From NCBI GenBank assembly GCA_945871455.1, contig CAMBXJ010000272.1, positions 1 through 6,238 of the forward strand: a stretch of 6,238 nucleotides of DNA, read 5' to 3'. The translations under genes were made by a program, and so were the position numbers. This stretch comes from Asaia bogorensis. Lineage in GTDB: Bacteria; Pseudomonadota; Alphaproteobacteria; Acetobacterales; Acetobacteraceae. The notes under the pieces were generated by a model. It worked only from the letters and a program-made list of their open reading frames with translations. It was not told the DNA's origin and did not search any database. Of the stretch, positions 1 to 5,778 are shown piece by piece; position 1 is the first letter of the stretch; each line of letters starts with the position of its first letter.

Positions 1-147
1 TCCGGAAACATAATGCACCTTTGCAGCGGGCTACCATGGGCGTCTGGTGCGTTGCGGGCCCTCATCGATGGCCCCGCATCGCTTTCGGGGCCGCGCCTGC
101 CAGCCGCCACATGGTAGCCCGCTGAAAAGGCACACTATGTTTCCGGA
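1..147. repeat. 147-bp palindromic element with 38-bp inverted arms, MITE-like
   Basis: The left arm (1-38) and the reverse complement of the right arm (110-147) agree at 34 of 38 positions; the mismatches are at arm positions 13, 16, 17 and 23. Both ends read tccggaaacata inward and both arms finish with cagcgggctaccatg. The 71-bp centre has smaller GC-rich stems, such as ggccccg/cggggcc around 70-92. No coding region fits inside. Long terminal inverted repeats around a short non-coding centre are typical of miniature inverted-repeat elements derived from insertion sequences. The element begins at base 1, so any left target duplication lies outside the window and I cannot name a parent family. 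It could instead be a remnant of two facing insertion-sequence ends or a large structured intergenic repeat. Bases 148-269, between the element and the next gene, show only short weak dyads. Confidence 0.6.
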
Positions 148-269
148 CAGACACTTAGGCCGGCAGCCACGGCTTTCGCAGGCTGCTCCACGGACCTCGT
201 GGATGATGGACCCGCGGCGGCCATGACAGGATAGCACCACCGGTGGGTTATCGTTTCGGTCAGTTGGTA

Positions 270-686
270 TCAGCCTTCAACCACCCGCGCGGCAAGGCGC
301 TTCGGCGCGGTCATGCGATAGCTGCGAGCGATCAGATAGGCCACCTCATCCCAATCCGGTTCCGGCGTCAGAAAAATGCCGATCCAACCTTTGTGCCCGA
401 CATAGGGCGGTCGGAAAAACCGATCCGGCGCCGCGGTGATCAGAATCGCCTGCGCTCCGGAAGGCGCCTTGCACCAGCAGGATGGCGCGCCATCCCGCGG
501 ATGCACCATGGCGAAAATCTTGTCCCGCACACGGAAGGTCGGCGCCTGCCACGTCTCCTTCTCCACCGCTTCCGGCAATCGCAGGCAAATCGCGCGCAGC
601 CGGTCGAGCGCTGGACCGCTCGCCATCGCAACGTCAGGCGTGGAGTCGCTCGCCATCGCAACGTCGTGCGCGGGATCGCGTACCAT
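270..686 (-). CDS. MmcQ/YjbR family protein (DUF419-type)
   Basis: This 138-residue protein matches the MmcQ/YjbR family: small single-domain proteins with a CyaY-like fold, often annotated as DNA-binding although their biochemical role is poorly settled. Family hallmarks run from residue 28 to the end: LRAICLRLPEAVEKETW (30-46), PTFRVRDKIFAMV (49-61), GWIGIFL (100-106) and a C-terminal WDEVAYLIARSYRMTAPKRL segment (112-131). No signal peptide or membrane segment is visible, so it should be cytoplasmic. The ATG at 686-684 shares its A with the TGA of the upstream dehydrogenase (TGATG), which suggests translational coupling and supports this start, although no strong ribosome binding site is seen. 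Residues 4-23 come from a tandem 30-bp duplication and fall outside the family core. Met11 and Met21 are therefore possible alternative starts, and Met21 would give a more family-typical N terminus. Confidence 0.85.
   Translation of the reverse strand: MVRDPAHDVAMASDSTPDVAMASGPALDRLRAICLRLPEAVEKETWQAPTFRVRDKIFAMVHPRDGAPSCWCKAPSGAQAILITAAPDRFFRPPYVGHKGWIGIFLTPEPDWDEVAYLIARSYRMTAPKRLAARVVEG
618..677 (-). repeat. Two tandem 30-bp units in the 5' end of the MmcQ/YjbR gene
   Basis: Units 648-677 and 618-647 match at 25 of 30 positions. An 18-bp stretch (gacgttgcgatggcgagc on the minus strand) is identical in both. In protein they give DPAHDVAMAS followed by DSTPDVAMAS, an in-frame ten-residue duplication. 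All mismatches lie in the first 12 bases of each unit, which suggests the duplication is not brand new. The following bases (ggtccagcgctc) may be a decayed third start of the unit. Confidence 0.85.
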
Positions 687-1459
687 CAGAACAACGAATA
701 GCCGCCGTCGATCACGAACGTATCGCCGGTGTGATAGCGCGACGCCGAACTCATGAGATAGACCGCGATGCCGCCAAAGTCGTCACCATCGCCCCAACGG
801 CGCATGGGCACACGCGGGGCGACCTTCTTCTGGAATCCGTCCGTGGCGAACCATTTCGCGGTCATGTCGGTTTCGATCCAGCCCGGCAGGATCGAATGCG
901 CCCGGATCCCGTAACGGGCAAATTCGACCGACAACGACCGGGTCATGGAGATCATGCCCCCCTTGGTCGCGGCGTAATGCTCGCTGCGCGGCGATGCCTC
1001 GATCGCCGCCAAGGACGCCGTGCCGGCCAGCACGCCGCCCTGGCCGTGCTTGACCATATGCCGAGCGGCGGCACGGAAGGTGTAGAAGGCGCCGTCGAGG
1101 TTGATGCGCGTCACGCGGTGCCATTCCTCGCTGGTCATTTCCAGGAACGTGGTAACGCCGCGCCCGGACACGCCGGCATTGGCGAAACAGCCATCGACCT
1201 GGCCGAACGCGTCCAACGTGCGCGCGAAGGCGGCATCCACCGCGGCTTCGTCGCCGACATCGCATTCCAGGGCGACGACCCGCCGCCCGGTCGTCTCGAT
1301 ATCCGCGCGGGCGGCGGCGTTCTTGGCCGGATTGGTGCCCCAGATGCAGATATCGGCGCCGGCCTGCGCCATCGCGCGCGCCATGCCAAGGCCGATACCG
1401 CTGTTGCCGCCGGTCACCAGCGCGACTTTGCCGGTCAGGTCGAAGGGGGTATAGGCCAC
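686..1459 (-). CDS. Short-chain dehydrogenase/reductase (classical SDR)
   Basis: This 257-residue protein is a classical SDR, an NAD(P)-dependent oxidoreductase with a Rossmann fold. The family set is complete: cofactor motif TGGNSGIG (16-23), Asp67 in CDV, NAG (94-96), Asn120, Ser149, and Tyr162-x3-Lys166 with Ser exactly 13 residues before Tyr. The C-terminal SRYHTGDTFVIDGGYSLF is typical of SDR ends. No acidic residue is seen at the end of the second strand (IWGTN, 39-43), so I infer a preference for NADP(H). The substrate cannot be read from sequence; it looks closest in style to sugar-acid or polyol dehydrogenases. The GTG start at 1459 is chosen because AAGGAG lies 7 bases upstream and the protein then begins just before the first strand. 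The frame stays open far upstream, but only antisense to the cupin gene. It is the first gene of a two-gene unit with the MmcQ/YjbR gene. Confidence 0.92.
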   Translation of the reverse strand: MAYTPFDLTGKVALVTGGNSGIGLGMARAMAQAGADICIWGTNPAKNAAARADIETTGRRVVALECDVGDEAAVDAAFARTLDAFGQVDGCFANAGVSGRGVTTFLEMTSEEWHRVTRINLDGAFYTFRAAARHMVKHGQGGVLAGTASLAAIEASPRSEHYAATKGGMISMTRSLSVEFARYGIRAHSILPGWIETDMTAKWFATDGFQKKVAPRVPMRRWGDGDDFGGIAVYLMSSASRYHTGDTFVIDGGYSLF

Positions 1460-1466
1460 GGGTCGT

Positions 1467-1472
1467 CTCCTT
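1467..1472 (-). promoter_or_regulatory. Ribosome binding site fixing the GTG start of the SDR gene
   Basis: On the minus strand AAGGAG is followed by 7 bases (acgaccc) and GTG at 1459-1457. It is the strongest Shine-Dalgarno match in the window. It decides in favour of this GTG over any start further upstream in the long open frame. Confidence 0.8.
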
Positions 1473-1578
1473 ATGATGTGCCGATCAGGTTCTGTAGCAT
1501 CCCCACCGCTGAGAGCAACCGACGCGGCGCGCTGGCGCGCAAGTGACTTTCCGGTTAGAACGCTACCAACAACAGACC
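1473..1578. promoter_or_regulatory. Divergent intergenic region with a GC inverted repeat (1527-1540)
   Basis: This stretch lies between the SDR gene (leftward) and the cupin gene (rightward) and must hold promoters for both unless they are transcribed from elsewhere. A perfect inverted repeat, gcgcgc-tg-gcgcgc, sits at 1527-1540 and could be an operator or simply a GC-rich coincidence. On the minus strand a poor -35/-10 pair (ttgctc, 16 bases, tacaga, each 3 of 6) can be drawn. No convincing promoter is visible for the cupin gene. Confidence 0.3.
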
Positions 1579-1588
1579 GAGGTCGATC

Positions 1589-2356
1589 ATGATCGTCACA
1601 GCGGACAGCATCGTTGCCCACCAGTCCAACCGCCGCCGGACACCCAATGGCTGGATCACCAGCTATATCGGCAAGAACCGCAACACCCTGAAGGAAGGCG
1701 AAGCCCCGCCGGCCGACGATGTCGTCTATCCGATGGCGTTCCTGGTCGAAAAGGACGCCGGAGCCCTGGTAAAGCCACACTTCCACTCCGCCGACCAATA
1801 CCAAATCGTCGTCCAAGGCGGCGGACGGCTCGGCGTTCACGACATCGGCACCATCGCCGTTCATTACACGGATGCCTGGTCCGCCTACGGACCGATCATC
1901 GCCGCGGACGAAGGCGTGTCCTGGTTCACCCTGCGCAACACCTGGGATCCCGGCGCCCGCTACATGCCAGCACAGCGTCAGGCGCTGCGCGACGCCCGCG
2001 CCCGCTTCCAACACCGCGAAGCCACCTGCGGCCCAATGCCACCGCTGTCGAACACCGAACTGAAGGCCCTGACCTCGGTGACCGGTGCGGCGGTGATCGA
2101 GGAGACCAAGGACGGTCTCGGCACCTGGCGCTACACCGTGCCAGCCGGCTCCGCCGTGACCGGTCCCGACCCGATGACCGGTGGCGGACAGTTCTGGCTG
2201 ATCGCCTCGGGCAGCGCCTCGGTTCCGGGTGGGTCGTTGCTGCCCCTGAACTCCTGCGTGTTCGTGGCCCCCGACGATGCGGCGGCTCTGATCACGGCCG
2301 GCCCGAACGGCGCCGACCTGGTCTGCATGCAGTTCCCGAAGCGCGCGCGGGACTGA
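1589..2356 (+). CDS. Cupin-fold protein with altered metal motif
   Basis: This is a 255-residue soluble protein with a cupin signature in its first half. Gly58-x5-His64-x-His66-x3-Gln70-x6-Gly77 fits cupin motif 1, except that the usual metal-binding Glu is Gln70. The motif-2 histidine is also not evident: the matching stretch reads EGVSWFTLRN, with Trp where His is expected. The second half, roughly residues 175-250 (GTWRYTVPAG... to ...VCMQFPKR), looks like a second beta-barrel domain with no HxH, so the protein may be a degenerate bicupin. GAGG at 1579-1582 with 6 bases of spacing supports the ATG at 1589. Function is unknown; cupins include dioxygenases, isomerases and ligand-binding regulators. 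Loss of two expected ligands argues against assuming standard metal catalysis. It is divergent from the SDR gene, so a shared role is possible but unproven. Confidence 0.75.
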   Translation: MIVTADSIVAHQSNRRRTPNGWITSYIGKNRNTLKEGEAPPADDVVYPMAFLVEKDAGALVKPHFHSADQYQIVVQGGGRLGVHDIGTIAVHYTDAWSAYGPIIAADEGVSWFTLRNTWDPGARYMPAQRQALRDARARFQHREATCGPMPPLSNTELKALTSVTGAAVIEETKDGLGTWRYTVPAGSAVTGPDPMTGGGQFWLIASGSASVPGGSLLPLNSCVFVAPDDAAALITAGPNGADLVCMQFPKRARD

Positions 2357-2374
2357 TCGCGGCCCATCCGCAAA

Positions 2375-2411
2375 CCCTGCATCCCGTCGCCACGAGCGGT
2401 TGGATGCGGGG
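2375..2411 (+). terminator. Stem-loop after the cupin gene, no U-tract
   Basis: CCCTGCATCC (2375-2384) pairs with GGATGCGGGG (2402-2411) as ten base pairs in RNA, one of them U-G, around a 17-base loop. It begins 18 bases after the cupin stop. No run of U follows, so it may be a 3'-end stabilising hairpin rather than a true intrinsic terminator. It lies upstream of the Nudix start. Confidence 0.35.
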
Positions 2412-2471
2412 CGGAGTGGTTGCGCCACCGACAGCATCTCGCTTGGATCAGGCTGGGACGAACTCGCCGAC

Positions 2472-3149
2472 ATGACGCAGCATTCCGACCCGCCGGACAT
2501 TCGCTGGCCCGCGCCGTACCTGACAGAACCGGCCTGGCTGGTCTGGGCGCGGGAAATCCAGGCAACCGCGCAAACCGGCCTGGAATTTTCCACCGATCCC
2601 TACGACCTGGACCGTTACCGGGCGCTGCGCTCCCTCTCCGCCCGCATCATGGCGGCCCATACCGAGGCCGAAGCCACCCGGATCGAAGCACTGTTCACCG
2701 CCGAAACCGGCTATGCCACCCCGAAAATGGGCGTGCGCGCGGCGGTGTTCGACCATCTCGGACGCATCCTGATGGTGCGGGAAACCGCGGATCACGACCG
2801 GTGGACCCTGCCGGGGGGCTGGGCCGAGGTGAACCAGACCGCCGCGCAATCGGTGGTGCGGGAAGTGTTCGAGGAATCCGGCTACCATGTCCGCCCCGTG
2901 AAACTCGCCGCCGCCTGGGACAAGGTGGCACAGGGCCATCCGCCCGGCCCGTTCTCCATCACCACCCTGTTCTTCATCTGCGCGTTGGAGGGCGGGACAC
3001 CGACCACCAGCCTGGAAACCAGCGGCAGCGACTGGTTTCCCGAACATGCGATCCCGGAAGACCTGTCGCCAAGGCGCGTGAAACCGCATCAGATCGCGCG
3101 GATGTTCGCCCATCGCCGCGAGCCCGCATTGCCGACCGAGTTCGACTGA
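2472..3149 (+). CDS. Nudix hydrolase with NUDIX_N-type N-terminal domain
   Basis: This 225-residue cytoplasmic protein resembles the Nudix subgroup that carries an N-terminal helical domain (NUDIX_N). Residues 20-60 (PAWLVWAREIQATAQTGL, then DPYDLDRYRALR) match that domain. The catalytic Nudix fold runs from about residue 85 to 200. The Nudix box spans 116-138: Gly116, then Gln122 where the consensus has Glu, then Arg130-Glu131-Val132-x-Glu134-Glu135-x-Gly137-Tyr138. The REUxEE metal-binding core is intact, so hydrolase activity on a nucleoside diphosphate linked to another group is likely. Relatives have been described as CDP-choline or ADP-ribose pyrophosphatases, but the substrate here cannot be fixed. 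The ATG at 2472 is preferred over an in-frame ATG at 2400, because 2400 lies inside the stem-loop after the cupin gene and adds 24 residues without family character. The ribosome binding site is weak (ggga about 13 bases upstream). Confidence 0.9.
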   Translation: MTQHSDPPDIRWPAPYLTEPAWLVWAREIQATAQTGLEFSTDPYDLDRYRALRSLSARIMAAHTEAEATRIEALFTAETGYATPKMGVRAAVFDHLGRILMVRETADHDRWTLPGGWAEVNQTAAQSVVREVFEESGYHVRPVKLAAAWDKVAQGHPPGPFSITTLFFICALEGGTPTTSLETSGSDWFPEHAIPEDLSPRRVKPHQIARMFAHRREPALPTEFD

Positions 3150-3171
3150 ACGTCCTGCCCGCGTTTCCTGC

Positions 3172-3200
3172 TTGACATCCCAACCCTACTCCCAAAGGAT
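3172..3200 (+). promoter_or_regulatory. Candidate sigma-70 promoter of the chromate operon
   Basis: A perfect TTGACA (3172-3177) is followed after 17 bases by aaggat (3195-3200), which matches TATAAT at only 3 of 6. A short dyad, catcc (3176-3180) with ggatg (3197-3201), brackets the spacer, and cttg (3171-3174) has a partner caag (3206-3209). A regulator such as the ChrB-domain protein or a MerR-like activator could bind here, but the half-sites do not match any operator I recognise. It sits 110 bases upstream of the likely translation start of the next gene. Confidence 0.4.
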
Positions 3201-3286
3201 GGGGACAAGGGGAAATCGCGATCACCCCGTGAGGCTACGGCCGGAGCATCGCGTCCTTGTCATCCCTTTCATGGATACGGACGCCA

Positions 3287-4120
3287 ATGCCCACCCCAGA
3301 CACGATCACCATCGGTCAACTGTCGCGCCTACTCGGGACCCCTGACGCCCCCATCGTGCTCGACGTTCGCATCGACCAGGATTTCGATGCCGATCCCAGG
3401 CAACTTCCCACCGCCATCCGCCGCGACTGGCGCAGCGCCAGCACCTGGGCCAAGGACTACGCCGGCCGCAACGTCGCCGTGGTTTGCCAGCGTGGCCTGA
3501 AACTGAGCCAGGGCGTCGCCGCCTGGCTGCGCAACGCCGGGGCCAGGGCGGAATCTTTGGAAGGCGGGTTCGAAGCCTGGGCCGCCGGCCCCGGCCTGCT
3601 GGTCAGCCCGACCCATGTGCCGCCACGCGACACCAGCGGGCGCACCGTCTGGGTCACGCGGGGCCGCCCCAAGATCGACCGCATCGCCTGCCCCTGGTTG
3701 ATCCGCCGCTTCATCGACCCATCCGCCGTCTTCCTGTTCGTCACGCCCTCGGAAGTGCCAGCCGTCGCGGACCGTTTCGGTGCCACCCCCTTCGACATCG
3801 AAGGGATTTTCTGGAGCCACCGCGGCGAGCGCTGCACATTCGACGTCATGATCGAGGAATTCGGCCTGCGTTCCGACGCTCTCGACCGGCTCGCCCTGAT
3901 TATCCGCGGCGCCGACACCGCGCGCCTGGACATCGCCCCGCAATCGGCCGGCCTGCTCGCGGCTTCCCTCGGCCTGTCACGCATGTATCGGAACGATCTG
4001 GCGCAGTTGGAGGCGTCCATGGGCCTGTATGACGCGTTCTATCGCTGGTGCCGCGATGCGGTGGGCGAAACCCATGACTGGGTCGTCACGACCGACTCCA
4101 ACACTGGGACCACCTCATGA
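3287..4120 (+). CDS. Rhodanese-ChrB domain fusion, chromate resistance protein
   Basis: This 277-residue soluble protein has two domains. Residues 6-103 form a rhodanese-like domain: TITIGQL, VLDVR (24-28), active-site loop Cys67-Gln-Arg-Gly-Leu-Lys, and the family-typical GGFEAW (93-98). The catalytic cysteine is present, so sulfur transfer or an arsenate-reductase-like thiol chemistry is possible. Residues about 119-270 match the ChrB C-terminal domain: RPKIDRIACPWLIRRFIDP (127-145), then a GIFWSHRGERCTFDVMI segment. Canonical ChrB senses chromate and controls chr operons through a different N-terminal half; here rhodanese replaces it. The stop overlaps the chrA start as ATGA, so the two are almost certainly co-translated and the protein serves chromate resistance as sensor, regulator or redox partner. 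The ATG at 3287 is chosen over the TTG at 3257 because the rhodanese domain begins right after it; no strong ribosome binding site supports either. Confidence 0.88.
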   Translation: MPTPDTITIGQLSRLLGTPDAPIVLDVRIDQDFDADPRQLPTAIRRDWRSASTWAKDYAGRNVAVVCQRGLKLSQGVAAWLRNAGARAESLEGGFEAWAAGPGLLVSPTHVPPRDTSGRTVWVTRGRPKIDRIACPWLIRRFIDPSAVFLFVTPSEVPAVADRFGATPFDIEGIFWSHRGERCTFDVMIEEFGLRSDALDRLALIIRGADTARLDIAPQSAGLLAASLGLSRMYRNDLAQLEASMGLYDAFYRWCRDAVGETHDWVVTTDSNTGTTS

Positions 4121-5475
4121 GCCAGGAACCAAACCCGGGCACCATGCCCAGCTTTGCGCAGGCGTTCCGGGTCTGGACACGGATCGGCGTGCTGTCCTTC
4201 GGCGGACCGGCGGGCCAGATCGCCATGCTGCACAAGGAAGTCGTCGATCGGCATCACTGGATCGGCGAGCGACGGTTTCTCCATGCCCTGAATTTTTGCA
4301 CCCTGCTGCCGGGGCCGGAGGCCCAGCAGCTTGCCACCTATCTCGGCTGGCTGATGCACGGGGTACGCGGCGGACTCGCCGCCGGGCTGATGTTCGTGCT
4401 GCCCGGCGCCCTGGTGATGCTGGCCCTGTCGCTGATCTACGTTCTGTTCGGCGATGTTCCGTTGATCGAGGCCCTGTTCTTCGGCCTCAAGAGCGCGGTC
4501 CTGGTGCTGGTGGTCGAGGCGCTGTTGCGCATCGGCCGGCGCGCCCTGAAGGGCCGGATCGCGTGGACCCTGGCCGTGCTTGCGTTCATTGCGCTGTTCT
4601 TCCTGAACGTGCCGTTTCCGGTGGTCGTTCTCGCGGCGGGCGTGGTGGGCTATTTCCTGCCGGACTCCTTCGCCCATGCCAATCACGGCAACGTGAAGAA
4701 CGACCGCCCGGCGCTGATCGACATGGCTTTGGATGCCGATCCGGGCCGCCCCGCTCGTCTGGCGGCCGGCGCCAGAACGGCCGGCATGATCGCCCTGGTG
4801 CTGTGGCTGGCGCCGGTGATCGTCCTGATGGCCTGGGTGGGCGGCACCTATGCCGACATCGCCTGGTTCTTCTCGAAAATGGCCGTGGTGACGATCGGTG
4901 GTGCCTATGCGGTGCTGGCCTATGTCGCCCAGGACGCCGTGCAGACCTATCAATGGCTGTCGCCGCCCGAGATGCTGGCCGGACTCGGCCTGGCGGAAAC
5001 GACCCCCGGACCGCTGATTCTGGTGCTGCAATTCGTGGGCTTCCTGGCCGGCTTCCGTTCGCCCACTGGAATAAACGGCGTGTGCGGCGGCATCCTGGCG
5101 TCGGCCCTGACATTATGGGTGACCTTCGCGCCCTGTTTCACCTTCGTCTTCCTCGGCGCCCCGATCATAGAGCGGTTGCAGTCCAACCGCGCCCTGGCCG
5201 GCGCACTGGCGGCGATCACCGCGGCGGTGGTGGGCGTGGTGGCAAATCTGGCGATGTGGTTCGGCCTGCGCGTCCTGTTCACCCGCCTGGAACCATTCGC
5301 GCTCGGCCCGATTTCCGTTGCGTTGCCAGTACCGAGCAGCCTGGACAGCGCGGCGGCGGCATTGGCGGTGCTGGCGGCCGTTTGTTTATTTCGGCTCCGG
5401 ATGGGGGTTCTGAAGACGCTGGGGGTGACGGCGCTGACGGGTTTGGTGCTGCGGCAGGTCAGTCTGTTTCTATAG
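4117..5475 (+). CDS. chrA: Chromate efflux transporter ChrA (CHR family, long form)
   Basis: This 452-residue inner-membrane protein belongs to the CHR family and exports chromate from the cytoplasm. It shows the two-halves layout of long-chain ChrA. In the first half FGGPAGQIA (28-36) and LPGPEAQQLA (64-73) are the signature motifs. In the second half the paired motifs are KMAVVTIGGAY (254-264) and TTPGPLILVLQFVGFLAG (295-312). About ten or more hydrophobic segments can be seen, for example near residues 85-112, 120-135, 150-185, 225-245, 325-350 and 360-390, with a polar linker (about 188-222) between halves. Length is within the family range and the reading frame is intact. The ATG at 4117 overlaps the stop of the preceding rhodanese-ChrB gene by four bases (ATGA), which shows an operon. 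A stem-loop begins four bases after the stop codon. The arsenite permease gene lies convergent beyond it. Confidence 0.95.
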   Translation: MSQEPNPGTMPSFAQAFRVWTRIGVLSFGGPAGQIAMLHKEVVDRHHWIGERRFLHALNFCTLLPGPEAQQLATYLGWLMHGVRGGLAAGLMFVLPGALVMLALSLIYVLFGDVPLIEALFFGLKSAVLVLVVEALLRIGRRALKGRIAWTLAVLAFIALFFLNVPFPVVVLAAGVVGYFLPDSFAHANHGNVKNDRPALIDMALDADPGRPARLAAGARTAGMIALVLWLAPVIVLMAWVGGTYADIAWFFSKMAVVTIGGAYAVLAYVAQDAVQTYQWLSPPEMLAGLGLAETTPGPLILVLQFVGFLAGFRSPTGINGVCGGILASALTLWVTFAPCFTFVFLGAPIIERLQSNRALAGALAAITAAVVGVVANLAMWFGLRVLFTRLEPFALGPISVALPVPSSLDSAAAALAVLAAVCLFRLRMGVLKTLGVTALTGLVLRQVSLFL

Positions 5476-5478
5476 TGG

Positions 5479-5510
5479 CATCGGCAGAGGCGTTCCCGCG
5501 CCCACCGATG
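5479..5510 (+). terminator. Stem-loop directly after chrA
   Basis: CATCGG (5479-5484) pairs with CCGATG (5505-5510). Inside, GGCG (5489-5492) pairs with CGCC (5499-5502) around a six-base loop, with a small internal loop between the two stems. It starts four bases after the chrA stop codon. The bases that follow (ataacccttgcc) are not a U-tract, so it is either a weak terminator or a 3'-protecting hairpin for the operon transcript. Confidence 0.45.
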
Positions 5511-5586
5511 ATAACCCTTGCCTTATGCCAGTCGCCCTAATGTTATAACAACCGGCCGAACCATTGCCCCATGGCGACATCGGAAT

Positions 5587-5678
5587 CTGTCATTGCGAGC
5601 GCAGCGCAGCAATCCGGGGCAAACAGCAGGATCGATAGTGCCAGGCTCTGGATTGCTTCGCTGCGCTCGCAATGACAG
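5587..5678. repeat. 92-bp palindromic intergenic repeat (cattgcgagcg type)
   Basis: The left arm 5587-5615 and the reverse complement of the right arm 5650-5678 agree at 28 of 29 positions (ctgtcattgcgagcgcagcg, then c/a, then agcaatcc). The loop is 34 bases. The arm core, tcattgcgagcg followed by gcaatcc, closely resembles dispersed palindromic repeats that I recall from intergenic regions of many bacterial genomes. Such elements often lie between convergent genes, as here. The transcript from either strand would fold into a strong hairpin, so it may also act as a two-way transcription barrier. Confidence 0.8.
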
Positions 5679-5778
5679 CGGCCACCCATCGGTCAGTGGT
5701 TACGCCGATTGGTATTATCCCGCGGCGCCTCCTCATCGTCGTTGCCGGACCAAATCCGAGAACCCGCTTCCCGCCGTT

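Noticed and set aside
1..147. Integron attC site
   Set aside because: The size and palindrome would fit, but the ends lack the GTTRRRY / RYYYAAC core sites and no integrase or cassette structure is present.
31..240. Minus-strand open frame of 69 codons
   Set aside because: It overlaps the palindromic element, has no ribosome binding site or recognisable domain, and looks like chance.
237..246. Palindrome ccaccggtgg as a terminator for the MmcQ/YjbR gene
   Set aside because: The loop would be too small for a normal hairpin and no U-tract follows on the minus strand.
482..1546. Plus-strand open frame of 354 codons
   Set aside because: Antisense to the SDR and MmcQ/YjbR genes, which have complete family motifs; its translation is arginine- and glycine-rich with no domain.
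2400..2471. Upstream ATG extension of the Nudix gene
   Set aside because: The added 24 residues have no family character and the ATG lies within the stem-loop after the cupin gene.
1460..2593. Minus-strand open frame continuing about 378 codons upstream of the SDR start
   Set aside because: It is antisense to the cupin gene and the start of the Nudix gene, shows no recognisable domain, and the strong AAGGAG before GTG 1459 marks the true start. Long open shadow frames are normal in GC-rich DNA.
3257..3286. TTG start ten codons upstream for the rhodanese-ChrB gene
   Set aside because: Rare start codon, no ribosome binding site, and it lies in a possible leader hairpin region; the ATG at 3287 directly precedes the rhodanese domain.
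4039..5031. Minus-strand open frame of 330 codons
   Set aside because: Antisense to chrA; the translation is rich in Gln, His, Arg and Gly, as expected from the reverse of a membrane protein gene, with no domain.
5541..5550. Perfect palindrome tgttataaca as an operator
   Set aside because: Only ten bases, located between convergent genes rather than upstream of any start.
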